A stretch of DNA of 64,000 nt. Source: Haliotis asinina. Lineage: Eukaryota > Mollusca > Gastropoda > Lepetellida > Haliotidae. Within the stretch, counting starts at the first letter, position 1. Each line of letters starts with the position of its first letter. Shown piece after piece: positions 11,934 to 24,000 of this stretch. Below the pieces are notes generated by a model. That model worked only from the letters and a program-made list of their open reading frames with translations. It was not told the DNA's origin and searched no databases. The stretch spans positions 20,500,001-20,564,000 of the forward strand of contig NC_090291.1 of assembly GCF_037392515.1 (NCBI RefSeq), in the 5' to 3' direction. The translations under genes were made by a program, and so were the position numbers.

Positions 11934-13447
11934 CTCTTCAAAAATGCTGATAACATTTGCTTATTGACTAAAATCTCAGTAGTGCCTGATCATAAGCGAG
12001 TTCACAAAGAAATTTATCATTGATTTATTAGTCACTTCTGCCCAGTAGTATGTTGATCTAACGACTCAAAAAAATATTCTTTACTAGATTCTTTTTGGCT
12101 TGTTTGGCTACCGACGTAGACACTGTTGGTACAATATTTGTAATCTGTGTGGATCTGATGTGTACAGTTTCTTTGCCTTATGATTATCTTCATTTATCCT
12201 TAGCATTTCCCCCTTTTAGCTTGCTGTCGCTGCTGCTGCTTGTCTCATGTGTCACACCTCATTCAAACTGTGCACTTATTCACATTTGGACATTTTGTTA
12301 ACATATCTCTTTCACTAGTGTGTGTTCATTTCTCACAGTATTACATAACCACAAATATGTGGTTTTATCCTGTGTTCTGAAAGTTATAGTTGTGATAGAA
12401 CATTCATTGTTGTTTTGTGTATCATAGTGGGACAAATGTGTGGATGTCCATTGTTTAAGTAAACTAACTAGTAATTGTTGATGTTTGGTGTAAGTTAACA
12501 ATAGGAAATAAATGTTCCTGTAATTAAACTTTAGCCACTCAATTCTTTATTGTAAAATTGGAAATGCAAAATAAACAGTATCCAAATAATAGTATCAAAG
12601 ATTAAATGGAAAAGTCAGTGTTTTTAAACTGTGAGAGAAAGAAAACAATAGTATGAGTAAGATATGAACTAAGTGTTTGGACCACAAGTGCACATGGTAG
12701 ATGAGAAGCTTTTATCTGTTACTGTTAGACTTTATCTGACCTGTTCCAGATGAAGGTGAAAACAGGCAGCAGCAGCAGCGGCAAGGGGGTGAGTGCTCAC
12801 CTCGCCCTCACCACTGTGAACTAAGGGTACCTGTGGAGATTCCTGAGGGGGACAGCAGCTGTCCGTCCGACCCTGAGAGTACAAGCTCGCAAAATCCCTG
12901 TAGCCCTGGTTGCTGTAGTCCCTCATCTCTCTCCAGTGATGTTGTTTTATGTAATAGAAACAGTATACGTGTTGAAAGTTGGGTTCTAACACCACCACCT
13001 TGTTTTACAGGGAGGAGAAAAAGAAACACCGGAGTAGCTGATAGCCCCATGGAAAACTTACTAATTGAACACCCAAGTATGTCTGTATATAATTCTTACG
13101 GTGGTGACAGCACCGGTGAACTTAGCAACCAATCAGAGTCTTCCAGTGATGTAGACATGGAAGATGAAAATGTTGCTCGAATGACTCCCAATCAGGTGGT
13201 GCACCAAGCTCCTCGTAGGCCACATGCTGTAGCTGCACGTGCAGGGATGCTTGCACATGTTCAAAACGTTAAGATTGCTCAACGAAAACATCGGTTGCAG
13301 GAGTGTAAGCATATGAACAAGAAGAGCTTAGAGAAATCCAACAAGGTGAAAGAGTTCCAATCTCTAGGCAAACGACAGAGCCAACGCAACCGCACCCTTC
13401 GTCCATCTGGTTGTATGAATGGCCGTATTGGCCAGAGGAAATTCTGA
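10932..13447 (+). CDS. TP53INP: TP53INP family protein (tumor protein p53-inducible nuclear protein)
   Basis: Two coding exons, 10932-11073 and 12750-13447, split after the first base of codon 48 (donor GTAAGT at 11074, acceptor TTCCAG ending at 12749), encode 279 aa. The start follows an acceptor at 10,921-10,926. Family landmarks are visible. An N-terminal LC3-interacting motif sits in an acidic setting (GWVVVDL, W35 and V38, matching the W35/I38 pair I recall from TP53INP2). ESWVLTPPPCF lies at about 123-133, and PMENLLIEHPSMSVY at 147-161 is nearly identical to vertebrate TP53INP1. The C-terminus from about 203 is very basic and probably directs nuclear or nucleolar targeting. Vertebrate members move between nucleus and autophagosomes, bind LC3/GABARAP and co-activate p53 or nuclear receptors; that role here is inference from homology. 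A polyQ-like run (QQQQRQ) lies near the exon junction. Length slightly exceeds the roughly 240 aa of TP53INP1. Whether it is orthologous to TP53INP1, TP53INP2 or both is not decidable here. Confidence 0.93.
11074..12749 (+). other. TP53INP coding intron
   Basis: Intron between the two coding exons, GTAAGT to TTCCAG. It is AT-rich with one long CA microsatellite (separate entry) and no transposon ends that I recognise. A stop codon (TAG at 11077-11079) overlaps the donor region, so intron retention would end translation after 49 codons. Confidence 0.85.
11875..11932. repeat. (CA)29 microsatellite
   Basis: Uninterrupted CA dinucleotide, about 29 units, within the TP53INP intron. A pure run of this length is likely polymorphic. 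Confidence 0.97.
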
Positions 13448-16400
13448 AGTCCATGCTCTACCGGTGAAATGTTTCCTCGCCTTGTTTAGAGATTAAATAT
13501 CCCCAGAAGTTTATGACTTTATGTATATTAGAATTTGTAATTATCAATATTGTTATTTATACACCTTTATGATGTTTGTGTTTTATGTATATTGAGGTGA
13601 GTAATATGGAAAATAATAATTATTGTTCAGACTGAAAGTTCATGTCCTTTGCTGCAGTAAAAGTTAAGAGTGATGGCATCTAACACTTGTGTATGTGTGT
13701 AAAAATGAGGGAAATACTGGGAAAAAAATCCAGCAAAACAAAAACCCACAAAAATAACTTTTATGAGGTTCCAGTTTCTGTTGTATTGTTTGTTTTTCTC
13801 ATGTATGTTAATGTCATGTTACAATGGTTCTGTATGTCCAAACAATGGCACATATGCATTATATGTGTATAATGTATATAGTTGGCATATTCCCAATTCA
13901 CAGCCATGGTGTTCGGAAGTTAACGTCTGTGTCAGTACTGAAGCCCTTGTTAATTTGTTTTATGTTAATGTGGTTCAAAGGGTTATTTTTCAAGTTTATT
14001 GTCTGCTCGAATTGTTACTGCATTCATAATGTTAATCAAGGGAATATTTTATAAAATGTTTGGGTACTGTTTTGTCTAACTATATTGTTATCATGTCAGC
14101 CCAAAAGATTCAAAGGTTTAGATGAACAACATACATTTTACAGGCTATTTCTACATCAATTATTGGAGTATTTAATGTTTTACATGTATTCAAACTGTAG
14201 TTACATTTGTTTAATTTTGACAGTTATATATAGTTCTCTATCCATACTAATGAATTTTATTTGCTGCATGGGTAGACCAGAGATTTAATGGCATTGAGTA
14301 AAATCGTTTGATATATCAAAGAATGAATGGCCACCCCATACTGACAGATTGACAAAAACACAACTGTTGTGATGGTTGAATTATTGCTTATCACTGGAGA
14401 CAAATGTTTTACTTCAGGGAACAAACAAAAGCACAATGTGATTACCCAGACATCAGACAGAATTGTCATTGCTGTGAACAGAGGTCTTGGAGACTGTTGA
14501 ACTGTTATATCAATGTTGCTAAACAGTCAACACTTTTAAGACTTCATATCATTGAGATATTGATGTGTTACTTAAGTTCAGGATTTAACCGTTCATGCTT
14601 ACCTACAATATTCATGTACATCAGACAGTATGACCAATACCTCCAATTCAATGTTATTTTAGTGATCTGCTTTAGTGAGCTGCTAAATGCCAATCTGATT
14701 ACCAAGGTGCTTAAACTGAACACTGCTTTTCAAGTTGTACATAGAACATTGTGTATTACTGCCATCATCAGCCAATAAGTGTACATACCTGTGATATACT
14801 GCAAATTACATCATCACCGTCAGACAAAACTGGTGCTAAGTTATCTAGGCACATGGCCCACCCACTTGCAACATGGCCCTCTCTTGTCCACCCATTCAAC
14901 CTTGTGTGACTGCTGTACACTCTGCAGTCTCTGTCCTGTGTTACTTTCTTTTAGACTAATTGTTACACTGACTAGGTTTAAGGACTTTCTTCTTACTATG
15001 TTCTTGTGTGGAAGTGAATATCCTTCAGGTATGTTCGGCTCTTGTGACATGTTTGTATTTAGAACAATTTGACAATGTTGGCATCGACTGATATGTCTTG
15101 AGTTGACACTGCATGTGAAAATTTTAGATTAAAACTTGACATACTACCACTTGTCTTTTTGTAAATCTTTTCTTCATTTAGAATTATTTTAATGAAAATA
15201 AAACAAATTTAACTAAATATGAAATGCATGCCTTTATGATGTATACTATTTTCCTTCACCAATATGACAAAGTCAGTATTTTAAATTAGAAAATACATTA
15301 CAATAATATACACAAATAATGTCACCTATTGAGTAGAAATAACATTTTCATGTATCTAATTTTTATATTTAAAAAAACAACAACTTACTTTGTCACTTGT
15401 GGAAAAGGTGTTTGTTTAGACAGATACCTAGCTTTGATGCCTAAAATTACCTAGAGATCTATTTGGTGTTTTAGTGGCACATACATGGCGGCACTGTCTT
15501 CAGACTGCTTTGCCCTAAGTCCTGTTTATGTCCTGCTGTATAGCATTAGTAGTCTGTATCGCATAGTTGCAATGTAGATGATATAAACAAATAAAATAAC
15601 TCTGCATCACTCCTAGGAAATATGTAGCTGTACTAAGAACACACACACAAAAATACAGTTGAAAACACTTAAGAAATTGCTGTTAGGGTCATCAGTTAAT
15701 AATTTGGATTACAGCATCATTAATCTTTTCAATGCAACCTGTCCAATGATTTCCCCCAAATTGTTCACACTGAAGGCATGATGATGAGAAGACTTGTTAA
15801 TTACAACTACTCCAAAGGGATCCAAGTGGCCAGCTGTCATATTTTGTCTTAGCTCCTTAGCATCGTGGTTGTTTACCATGATATATCTACTATATTGATG
15901 GGTCAGGTGAGAAGTAAGAGCTTCATTTTTTTATGCATTTCAGTTATAAAGTACTGGGATACTTAAGGATAGTGTGACAACAAGGATTCCTCTCACCACC
16001 AATCAAACCATGTCTTATGTAAAGGTACACTATGGCGATGATCAACCTAGCGTTATGAAATGTGAATTAATAATACAGTGATGCCAGGCCACCAGCTACC
16101 CTGCTGTTGTCACTTGTTTAGCAAGCATGACCTTACTATGGTGTGTGCACCTGTGCAGCAAGTCTCATCTGTTCACTAATCTGTTGTTGACACTGAGCCA
16201 GCTTGCCACTATTGAAGTCTAATCTTGTTCCAGTCGCTCTGTGACTTCTGTACATAGACACCTTCTATGATACCCATGTTATGGCTCAATATGAACTATA
16301 TGAAACTGAAAGGCAGCTTTTCCCCATTTGTTGTTAAGAGCATGTTTTTTTTTTTAAATTAGAGAATTCTGTATGATATCAGGCTATTAATTTTGCTGTA

Positions 16401-16590
16401 AGCTGAACATGTTGATGAGGACATTAATGCAATTTGTATTTATTCATAAATGTCATATTGTGTGTGTGTTGAAGTTGTTATTCCTTCTGTGAATGATCTG
16501 CAGAGAGGCAAGAATGTTTGTGTCTGAGTAGCTGTGTGATGCAGGTTTACAAAAACAGTAATAAACTTCTTCTTTTCAAGTTATATCCAT
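13448..16590 (+). other. Probable long 3' UTR of TP53INP
   Basis: After the stop codon there are about 3 kb of T-rich DNA without recognisable coding or transposon sequence. AATAAA signals occur at 15197-15202 and 16560-16565; the latter is followed by a T/G-rich stretch suitable for cleavage. Vertebrate TP53INP1 also has a long 3' UTR. The exact end is unproven. Confidence 0.5.
16560..16565 (+). terminator. Candidate poly(A) signal, TP53INP
   Basis: AATAAA followed within about 30 bp by a TTGTTTGTTGTATTT stretch. An earlier AATAAA at 15197 is an alternative. Confidence 0.4.
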
Positions 16591-18620
16591 TGTTTGTTGT
16601 ATTTACATACAGTGACTGTAAGCACAGTGGAGTGACTTATGAGGAATTTAGTTTGTGCCCTGACACACAACCTTGATTATTCAATATTTCCTTTCTGCAG
16701 TAGTACCCCTGCAGCATCATCATGGTGTTGACTGTGATGTCATATTGTTATCTCTCGGCTCACAAACTTCACACAGACTTTATCTCACTCATGAGCTCAA
16801 AATAAACTACCAATCAAAATGCCACTTCAGAAGGTACATTCTGCACAGCAAGTCAAAGCTACAGCATCAACTGTACAAAAGCAAATCACAAATATGTTCA
16901 ACTGGTAGATGTTCTTTTGTTGAAAGATGTTTGAGTTGCAACTAAAATTTGAATAGTAAAACACACTTTAACTGGATATGTATTTATCACAAATCGGACA
17001 AAAAGGTAGAATGATATGATGCTAATTGTGGATTAGTGATTTTAGAGATCAAATCCATAACATTTTTTCATTCAAACCAACTGCAGCCTGTTCTCTTACA
17101 GTGGAGATAAGATTGATACACATAGCAGCTTTTCAAACCCTTCATTCTACCATGCCTGTGATTCAATAGGTATGTCCCTTGATGAGAAGCAAGACATGTC
17201 TTGATAATTTGGTAATGGACTGACTCATAAGTAGAGCTGCAATGATTGACATTTGTACAGAAGCAGCTTATTTGAGATTATACATATTTGCTGGAAATTG
17301 TGAATCCATGACAGCATATTGGGGGATGGCACTTACGTTTATGGTTGCGTTAGCTTCTTATATATATGATAAATTATATTTCACTAAAACACACAATTTG
17401 GGTTCAATTTTATTATTCCTCTTTGTTAAGTTGAAGGCTTTTGCTTACACTGGTTACTCCTAAAGATCGTCACAAAATCCCAGTCTCATTCTAATGCCTT
17501 AAAAGGATTACAACATGAAGCTGATGCACATACTTCGTTTTCAACATTTCTGGGTATACAGTTTTGACTATTTATGATCCAGGACTCGAAAACCTGTTCA
17601 AAGAAATCCTATCTAACAGAGATATGTTAAGGTCACAGCAAACATTGCTCAAACTTGAGGAAACTCCAGATCAAGCCATTTTTCTAATCAGTAAATAAAC
17701 TGAAATGACTTGTAAACAGTTTCATTCAGGAAGTAATGTACACAAGGAACAAAGACTCCATATTTGTAAGACAGCTTGAGCTTGTGACAAGGAATTCATG
17801 TTTCAAACTGTCTCCCTAAGATACCAGCCAACATCAGGTTACGTTTCAATTTCACTGAACAGGACTTAAGATTGCTTCAGTGTGAAAGCAAAACCATTCA
17901 ATTTGACATGCTTTGGACCTCTGTCTGATAGTTATCACCACAACTGAAAGTGACCTTTCATTCAGTCAAATTTTGAGACATCTGAGTAGAATTCATAGTA
18001 TTGTAAACAAAGGTTATAACAAACTCAAAGGGACCATTATTGGTATAACCATTGTTTGTTATATGAGTTTCAACTAAAATATACAACAAATAGGCAGGAC
18101 TCCTAAATTAGTCTGCAATATCCATCGGTTTGTTTTAAGCTTGTTCATTATAACTAAAGTGACTGTACATATGTTCTGTGGTGCTGAAACTTCTGACACC
18201 ATGATAATATTTTGCCCATTCTTCATGATGATGCTTCATAATCCAATTCTAACATTTAAGACATGGTTTGTGACAGTGATTGGGACGAATGTATTATTCA
18301 AAACAGACAGGAGACATTAAAGATGTTAATGAATCTGTGGAAGTAGATCAGAAACCATGCCATGCAGCTACTGGTGGGCTTTGAGTGAATGTACTGTGTT
18401 GATGTAGAGTATCAATTTTCTACTGCTGTTGAGTGTTCCACTAGAATGTGGGACAGGACTAGAACATGATAAATCTAGAATAGCATGCAGGATTAGTCCA
18501 TGCTAGAACTTGGAACAAATCTGGAGTAGAACAAGCATAGCAATAATGATGTCATCACAATACACTCCATCAGTAAAGTGTCATAAACACTGGAAAAACA
18601 CAACAACAGAATTTAGCATG
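16591..18620. other. Convergent intergenic spacer
   Basis: AT-rich DNA between the 3' ends of TP53INP (+) and PHKB (-). No coding sequence, RNA gene or clear transposon was recognised. Confidence 0.5.
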
Positions 18621-21098
18621 GAGTTTTTATTTAACAATTTTCATGGCAGCATCTTGCATAACAATCCACTGTATGGAGTAGTACATAATTTGATCACAGC
18701 CATATATAGTAAGTTCCAGACCATTAAACACTTGTAAACTGTGTCACAGCCTTGATAAATAGTGACAGTTTATTAATGGAAACAGATTACAACCTAAATA
18801 TATGTACACTGACACAGACAATCATGAATTTCCATTCCACAAGTACCATTCATGCAGACTGGTGTACTGCTAATTACCAGCTGGAGGCTGATCAGCCTAC
18901 TCAACAACAGGCAGATAATCTGTAGGCTAAGGAGGTCATTAGGTGCAGTGTGAAACATCCTAATCTGCCTGCTTCCCGATTTTCAAGAGAACCACTTGTG
19001 AATGTATTATACATAAGGTGAAGGGTTCACACTGAAAACTCAAGACAGACTGGTGGTAAACAAGCTATAAAATATTGTGATTAATGCTACATGAGGCATG
19101 GCATTAAACTTTTATAGAAACAGGAACATGAAATATGAATATGTAACATTCATAAAACTGTATTCAGACAGACAATGTGCTAAGTACACGGATACTGCAT
19201 CTGAGACTTCGTAGCTACCTAACAACATTACATATGTGAACACCTTCGGCTATAAATACTGAGAAGTATCACAGTTACCTTTGTCACCCACCATTAACGA
19301 TTACCACTGAAAACAACCATGTATAGTACCATCAACAGTCAACAATAAAAACACTAATGTTCATGGTCGACACAAAAATGGTCATTCAAAAACATTTTGA
19401 GCATGTCTGTAATTTTGATATTTTACTGATATCATCTTCCAATACCATACCTAGCATCTTACATCAGAATCTTTGACATCTCAAGCGGACCCCTGAGTAA
19501 TATTTGAAAACCCAGTCTATACCACTGTTTTCTTGAGATAACCAGATGTCAAATGATTTGGCTTTATTTCTTCACCAATCTTGCTTTGAGAATCTTTGAG
19601 AATCACATAAAGATGACAAACTGTCATCAAGATTGTTGTAGTTCATCTTTTTGTTCTCCTTAATCATATTTCGATACTCCTACGAGAACCCTTCATTCCA
19701 TGTACTGAGAATCATTGATTGATTAATAAGTTCCAGGTGTGTTGCATCGGAATAACAGATCTAACTTTGTTCGGATTGCTTATTTGACTACTGATTATAC
19801 AATATGTTGATGTTTTTTGCTCTGACTTCCATGTGATATTACCCATCCTACCAGTGTTAATATATGATCCAAATATAATGGTATCATCTTTGGCTGATAC
19901 CAGTGTCAGTTGTTCTGTACACAATGACACCATTACTACCTTGGGCTCAGTATGTATGAACCTTTAGATCAGCAATTTCATGGTTGTGCTAGGTGATGCA
20001 AGTCTGTGACAATTACCATTTACAGAAACCCACAAGTTCTTGTATAGCGCCTAGGTCTGGAACACAAGATCATAAGTTATGTCCTAAGGGAGGTAACTCT
20101 GAACAGGGAACGGCTTTGCTTCAGACAACAGGGATATATGTGATCCCTGCCAGAATTCTACATAATGATAAGCAAATATTATTGTCAAATACTCCATGAG
20201 AAAAATCATTCACAAACTAGTTGTTGTTCTACTTCACCACAGAAGTGAAATCATAAGATCTTACTGTGTCAGGAAGACTGTCTGTTACAATACCATGTCT
20301 GTCTCCTGGTGCTGGCAACTCTTCACATACCATCAGCACTGTCAACTGCTCAGCTGTTGGTAACAAACTGAAGACTTATTGCACAAGTATCACATGCATA
20401 TTCCACAGGCAAGAGTTGTCCCAGCAATGAGGACTCAGGGATGTCCAGACTGGTCACATGCTGGAATACTCCATGAATCCATATCCATGGTTGAGTGAGC
20501 TCATGATAAACCTCATGTGCAGCTCCACAATCAACCAGCTTCTGTAATATTCCAATACAGATGTCCATGTATCATAGTTCCTTTGGTATAAACACGTGAG
20601 GCATTGTCTGGATGATATGGTGCTTCCTGTGAGTCACAACAAGCTGTGGAAGGTGTCGCAAATCCTGTGAGTAACATCAAATTGTGGAAGATGTCATGCT
20701 TCATGCACATCAAATCAAGTAGTGGAGTTTGCGGTAAGGAGGTGGGGAACCATTTGCTTCACCTAGAAGTGGATTCTGTTAAACAGTACTATTCACCACA
20801 GCCGTCTTCACCATCCCAAACAGGATTTCATGAAAATATGAAACACACCAGTTCATGAATACAACCTCTGCTGTCATTGAACACTTGCATATGCTGTGAA
20901 CACAACCATGTTCATTAAGGGGATTCTAGGAACCTCTGCAGTCCATGAACATGTGAATTACACCTGGCAAGTTGCAAGGATCAGTAATGTTGGAGGAGGG
21001 AGTGGAGAAGAATCACCAAACATGTCTGTCTTGCTGCTGTTGTTTTCTGGATCAAGGGCAGGTTCTAGCAGGGCCAGCAATGCCTGGCACAGGCATGA
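18621..21098 (-). other. Probable 3' UTR of PHKB
   Basis: Downstream of the PHKB stop on the minus strand. Candidate AATAAA signals, read on the minus strand, are at 19563-19568, 18769-18774 and 18626-18631, implying a 3' UTR of 1.5-2.5 kb. I see no transposon ends. Which signal is used cannot be told from sequence. Confidence 0.4.
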
Positions 21099-24000
21099 CT
21101 AGGACACACAGCACATGTCCTCCATGGTGACTCGTAGATCTCCATCCAGCAGAGTCCTCATCACAGCCTTGCCAATGTATCCTGTCGTGCCATGCTTCAC
21201 GTTGGGGGCAGTGTTGAAAAAACAGCGCATGTCATCCTGCTTCTCGCGACCTTCAGACTTGTTCAAGTCACGCTGAAACTCGTCATATGCCTCCTGAATG
21301 ATCTGAAACAAACAGAAGTATCACAGTGAATGTCCACCACATCTTACTTAGCAACTTAACAAGGTATTTGGAGTGAGGACATGTTTTAAAGAGTTTGATT
21401 CTATGGTGTTGTGTGGCTCCATCTTTAATTATTTTCATTTGTGTCCCCCAAATTAGGGAAAAGGAGAGAGGGAAAATGTTGTGACCTTGTCCATGTTGAC
21501 GGCCTGCTGGAACATGAGCTCTGGGTTTCTCTCCAGGATGATTGACACCACCATGAAGGCCTGCAGCACATAATAACACAGCACTATAAATCATGAAAAT
21601 GCTGAATAACACATCATAGGACATAAAACTGGTCCATGATAACACATTAGTATAAACCATTAAACATCACTGAGACATGAAACTTTTTCATGACAAAATA
21701 AAATCACGAAAGCATTCAAACATATCATTACAGGGATTATAATAACCAACAAGACTACAATATACGTTATCACATCGTGTCGAAGAAAATACAGGGTTTT
21801 ATCAGTCCCAAGTAAGGATGTATTGCCCGAGCCTCCCTTATGAGGAACTGATAAAACCCTGTATTTCCCAAGACGTGATGCGATAAGCCATTTATCTAGC
21901 CAAATGTTTTTACCAAATCAAAAGAAAACAACACGCATCAAATAGACTTATAGACTTATTTATGTGTGATACCACGGTTCAGAGACTACGGGTCCTCAAT
22001 GCAGCGCATGTTACTAAAGGCTTGGCGATGCACGCTTTTCTCACTTCGTGTGGTCACCGAGGCGTGGCAGGGTCATATGACTTTTGTATTCCCTGCTCGC
22101 GCATCATGACTGGTGTACATCATATTTTATCAGAGCCATGTGAACTAATCAAAACGCGACATTCTTATATGAGGCTGGATAAATATAATTAACAAAGCGT
22201 CAATCCCCAATGACTGAGTATCACCAAGTAACACTAACCTCCACCATGATCTGCCTGTACGAGGGGTCCACAATCTTGGACAGCATCTGCTCCACCAGCA
22301 GGGAGAAGTTGAGTTCATACATTGTCATATCTGACAGCGTGGGTTGCTGGAGAGTAAATGACAGCTATTGAAAAAGTGAAGCAAGCATTCAACTTCCTCA
22401 CATTCTTTGTGCATAAAACTTCAGAGAGGAAAACCTAAAAAGAACAGGAACATCAACAGAATAACTACTGCGACTGACACATCTCATTTCCAATCATTAT
22501 GCTGCATCCTGTTGTATCACTTTAAAATCTGCTTCCCTGACTATGTGAAGTCTGATCAAGAGTTTCCATCACCTTATATACAAACCCTGGTGACGTCATC
22601 CCACTGTACTGTGCAGGATTTTCTCTTTCCAACAAGTACTTAATGAAATTGCAAAAGTATGTAATTTTCTGATTAAAATTGATATTTTATATGTATCCTG
22701 ACTGCTTATTATGCTTATCTCCTCCCTCTGTGCGAAGATAGTGGAACACTTGAAATCTCTTAAAGTTCCCTTCCAACTGAAACAGACCTACAACACCCTG
22801 ACCCATCGGGAGCATCCCTTTCCCACCAATATGGTCACATGACCAGCTTGCCACTCTCTCCGAATCTCATAAGCCCGACATGAGAATTAATGTGAATTCA
22901 GCACGCCTGAGAGGGGCAGTTGAGAGGGCTTGATGTCATGAGTCAGGATCAGTATAAAGTATCAATTCAAAATTACATAAGTTCCTTATCCTGACTCATG
23001 CTTACTATGCTTACAGAAACCGACTGAAATGACAGAGGGTCAAGCCATACATTCTGTTGACTGTCATATAAGTACGTCAAGTACTTCCCTTCTTCAGAAA
23101 TTATAACAGCAATTATAACGTGATCATATATAGATCAGCTAACGTCCTGCTAATGTGTAGTGCAACTATGTCGAGATTTCAATCAAGACCAGTCGTGATT
23201 CTTCATGAACAAGTATCTTCATTACAAGTACAGGGACAAAATCATTCATGCTAGCCTGTTCAAGACATGTGCATGGACTCTCAACCATTATACTCCACAA
23301 GGTGTCTTGGTCTCAACAAATCACATGATGAAAGGGTGAATAAAACTCAGCGATTTTGTGGAACCATTAGTTGATTTTTGGTGATAAAATCCCATCCTAG
23401 ATGTACAATCTCATGATGACTGGAGTTGAATCGTGAGTGACTGAAGTCCAGAGCATATATTTCTGACATCTGTGCTGCTGTTGCTAGGGCGAGTAGGGAC
23501 AGCATTTTCTGTGTCAATAATTCAAGTGCTGTCTGGTCTACTGGCTCCTAGACATCGCTTGTGAGGTGTTGTATTATGACATTTAGATCCCAAGCTGGAG
23601 TCTTAAACCTGCGCTGCTGGTCGTCCGGCTTGAGCGATCATAGTAAGGCATATGTTTGTGGCATCTGTTTCAAACCACCTCCATATATTGTTGTATAAGG
23701 TGCAGGTAGATCTACATAGAGCTAAGATGACTGTCTTCGCTGCTCTAGAAGAGTATCCTCGATGTTTTAAGCAGGCCTCGATATGATGCACATCTGAAAT
23801 TGGAACGATGTTGGATTGCCATGTGCTTGTTTAATGTGCGGATGGATGAGTAGTTTCTTCCACTCAGGTAGTTGCAATATTGGTTGTCCTAGTTCCTTGA
23901 GTACTGGGAACCAATCTCTCACTGGTCAATAAGGCGCAAGCAAAATCAACTCAATCAGCATCGTCTGTTTTATCTTTCCAGTGACTTTCGGTGGAAGTAC

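Noticed and set aside
14404-15072. Small genes downstream of TP53INP
   Set aside because: Frames of about 100-125 codons in T-rich sequence, without homology, best explained as 3' UTR.
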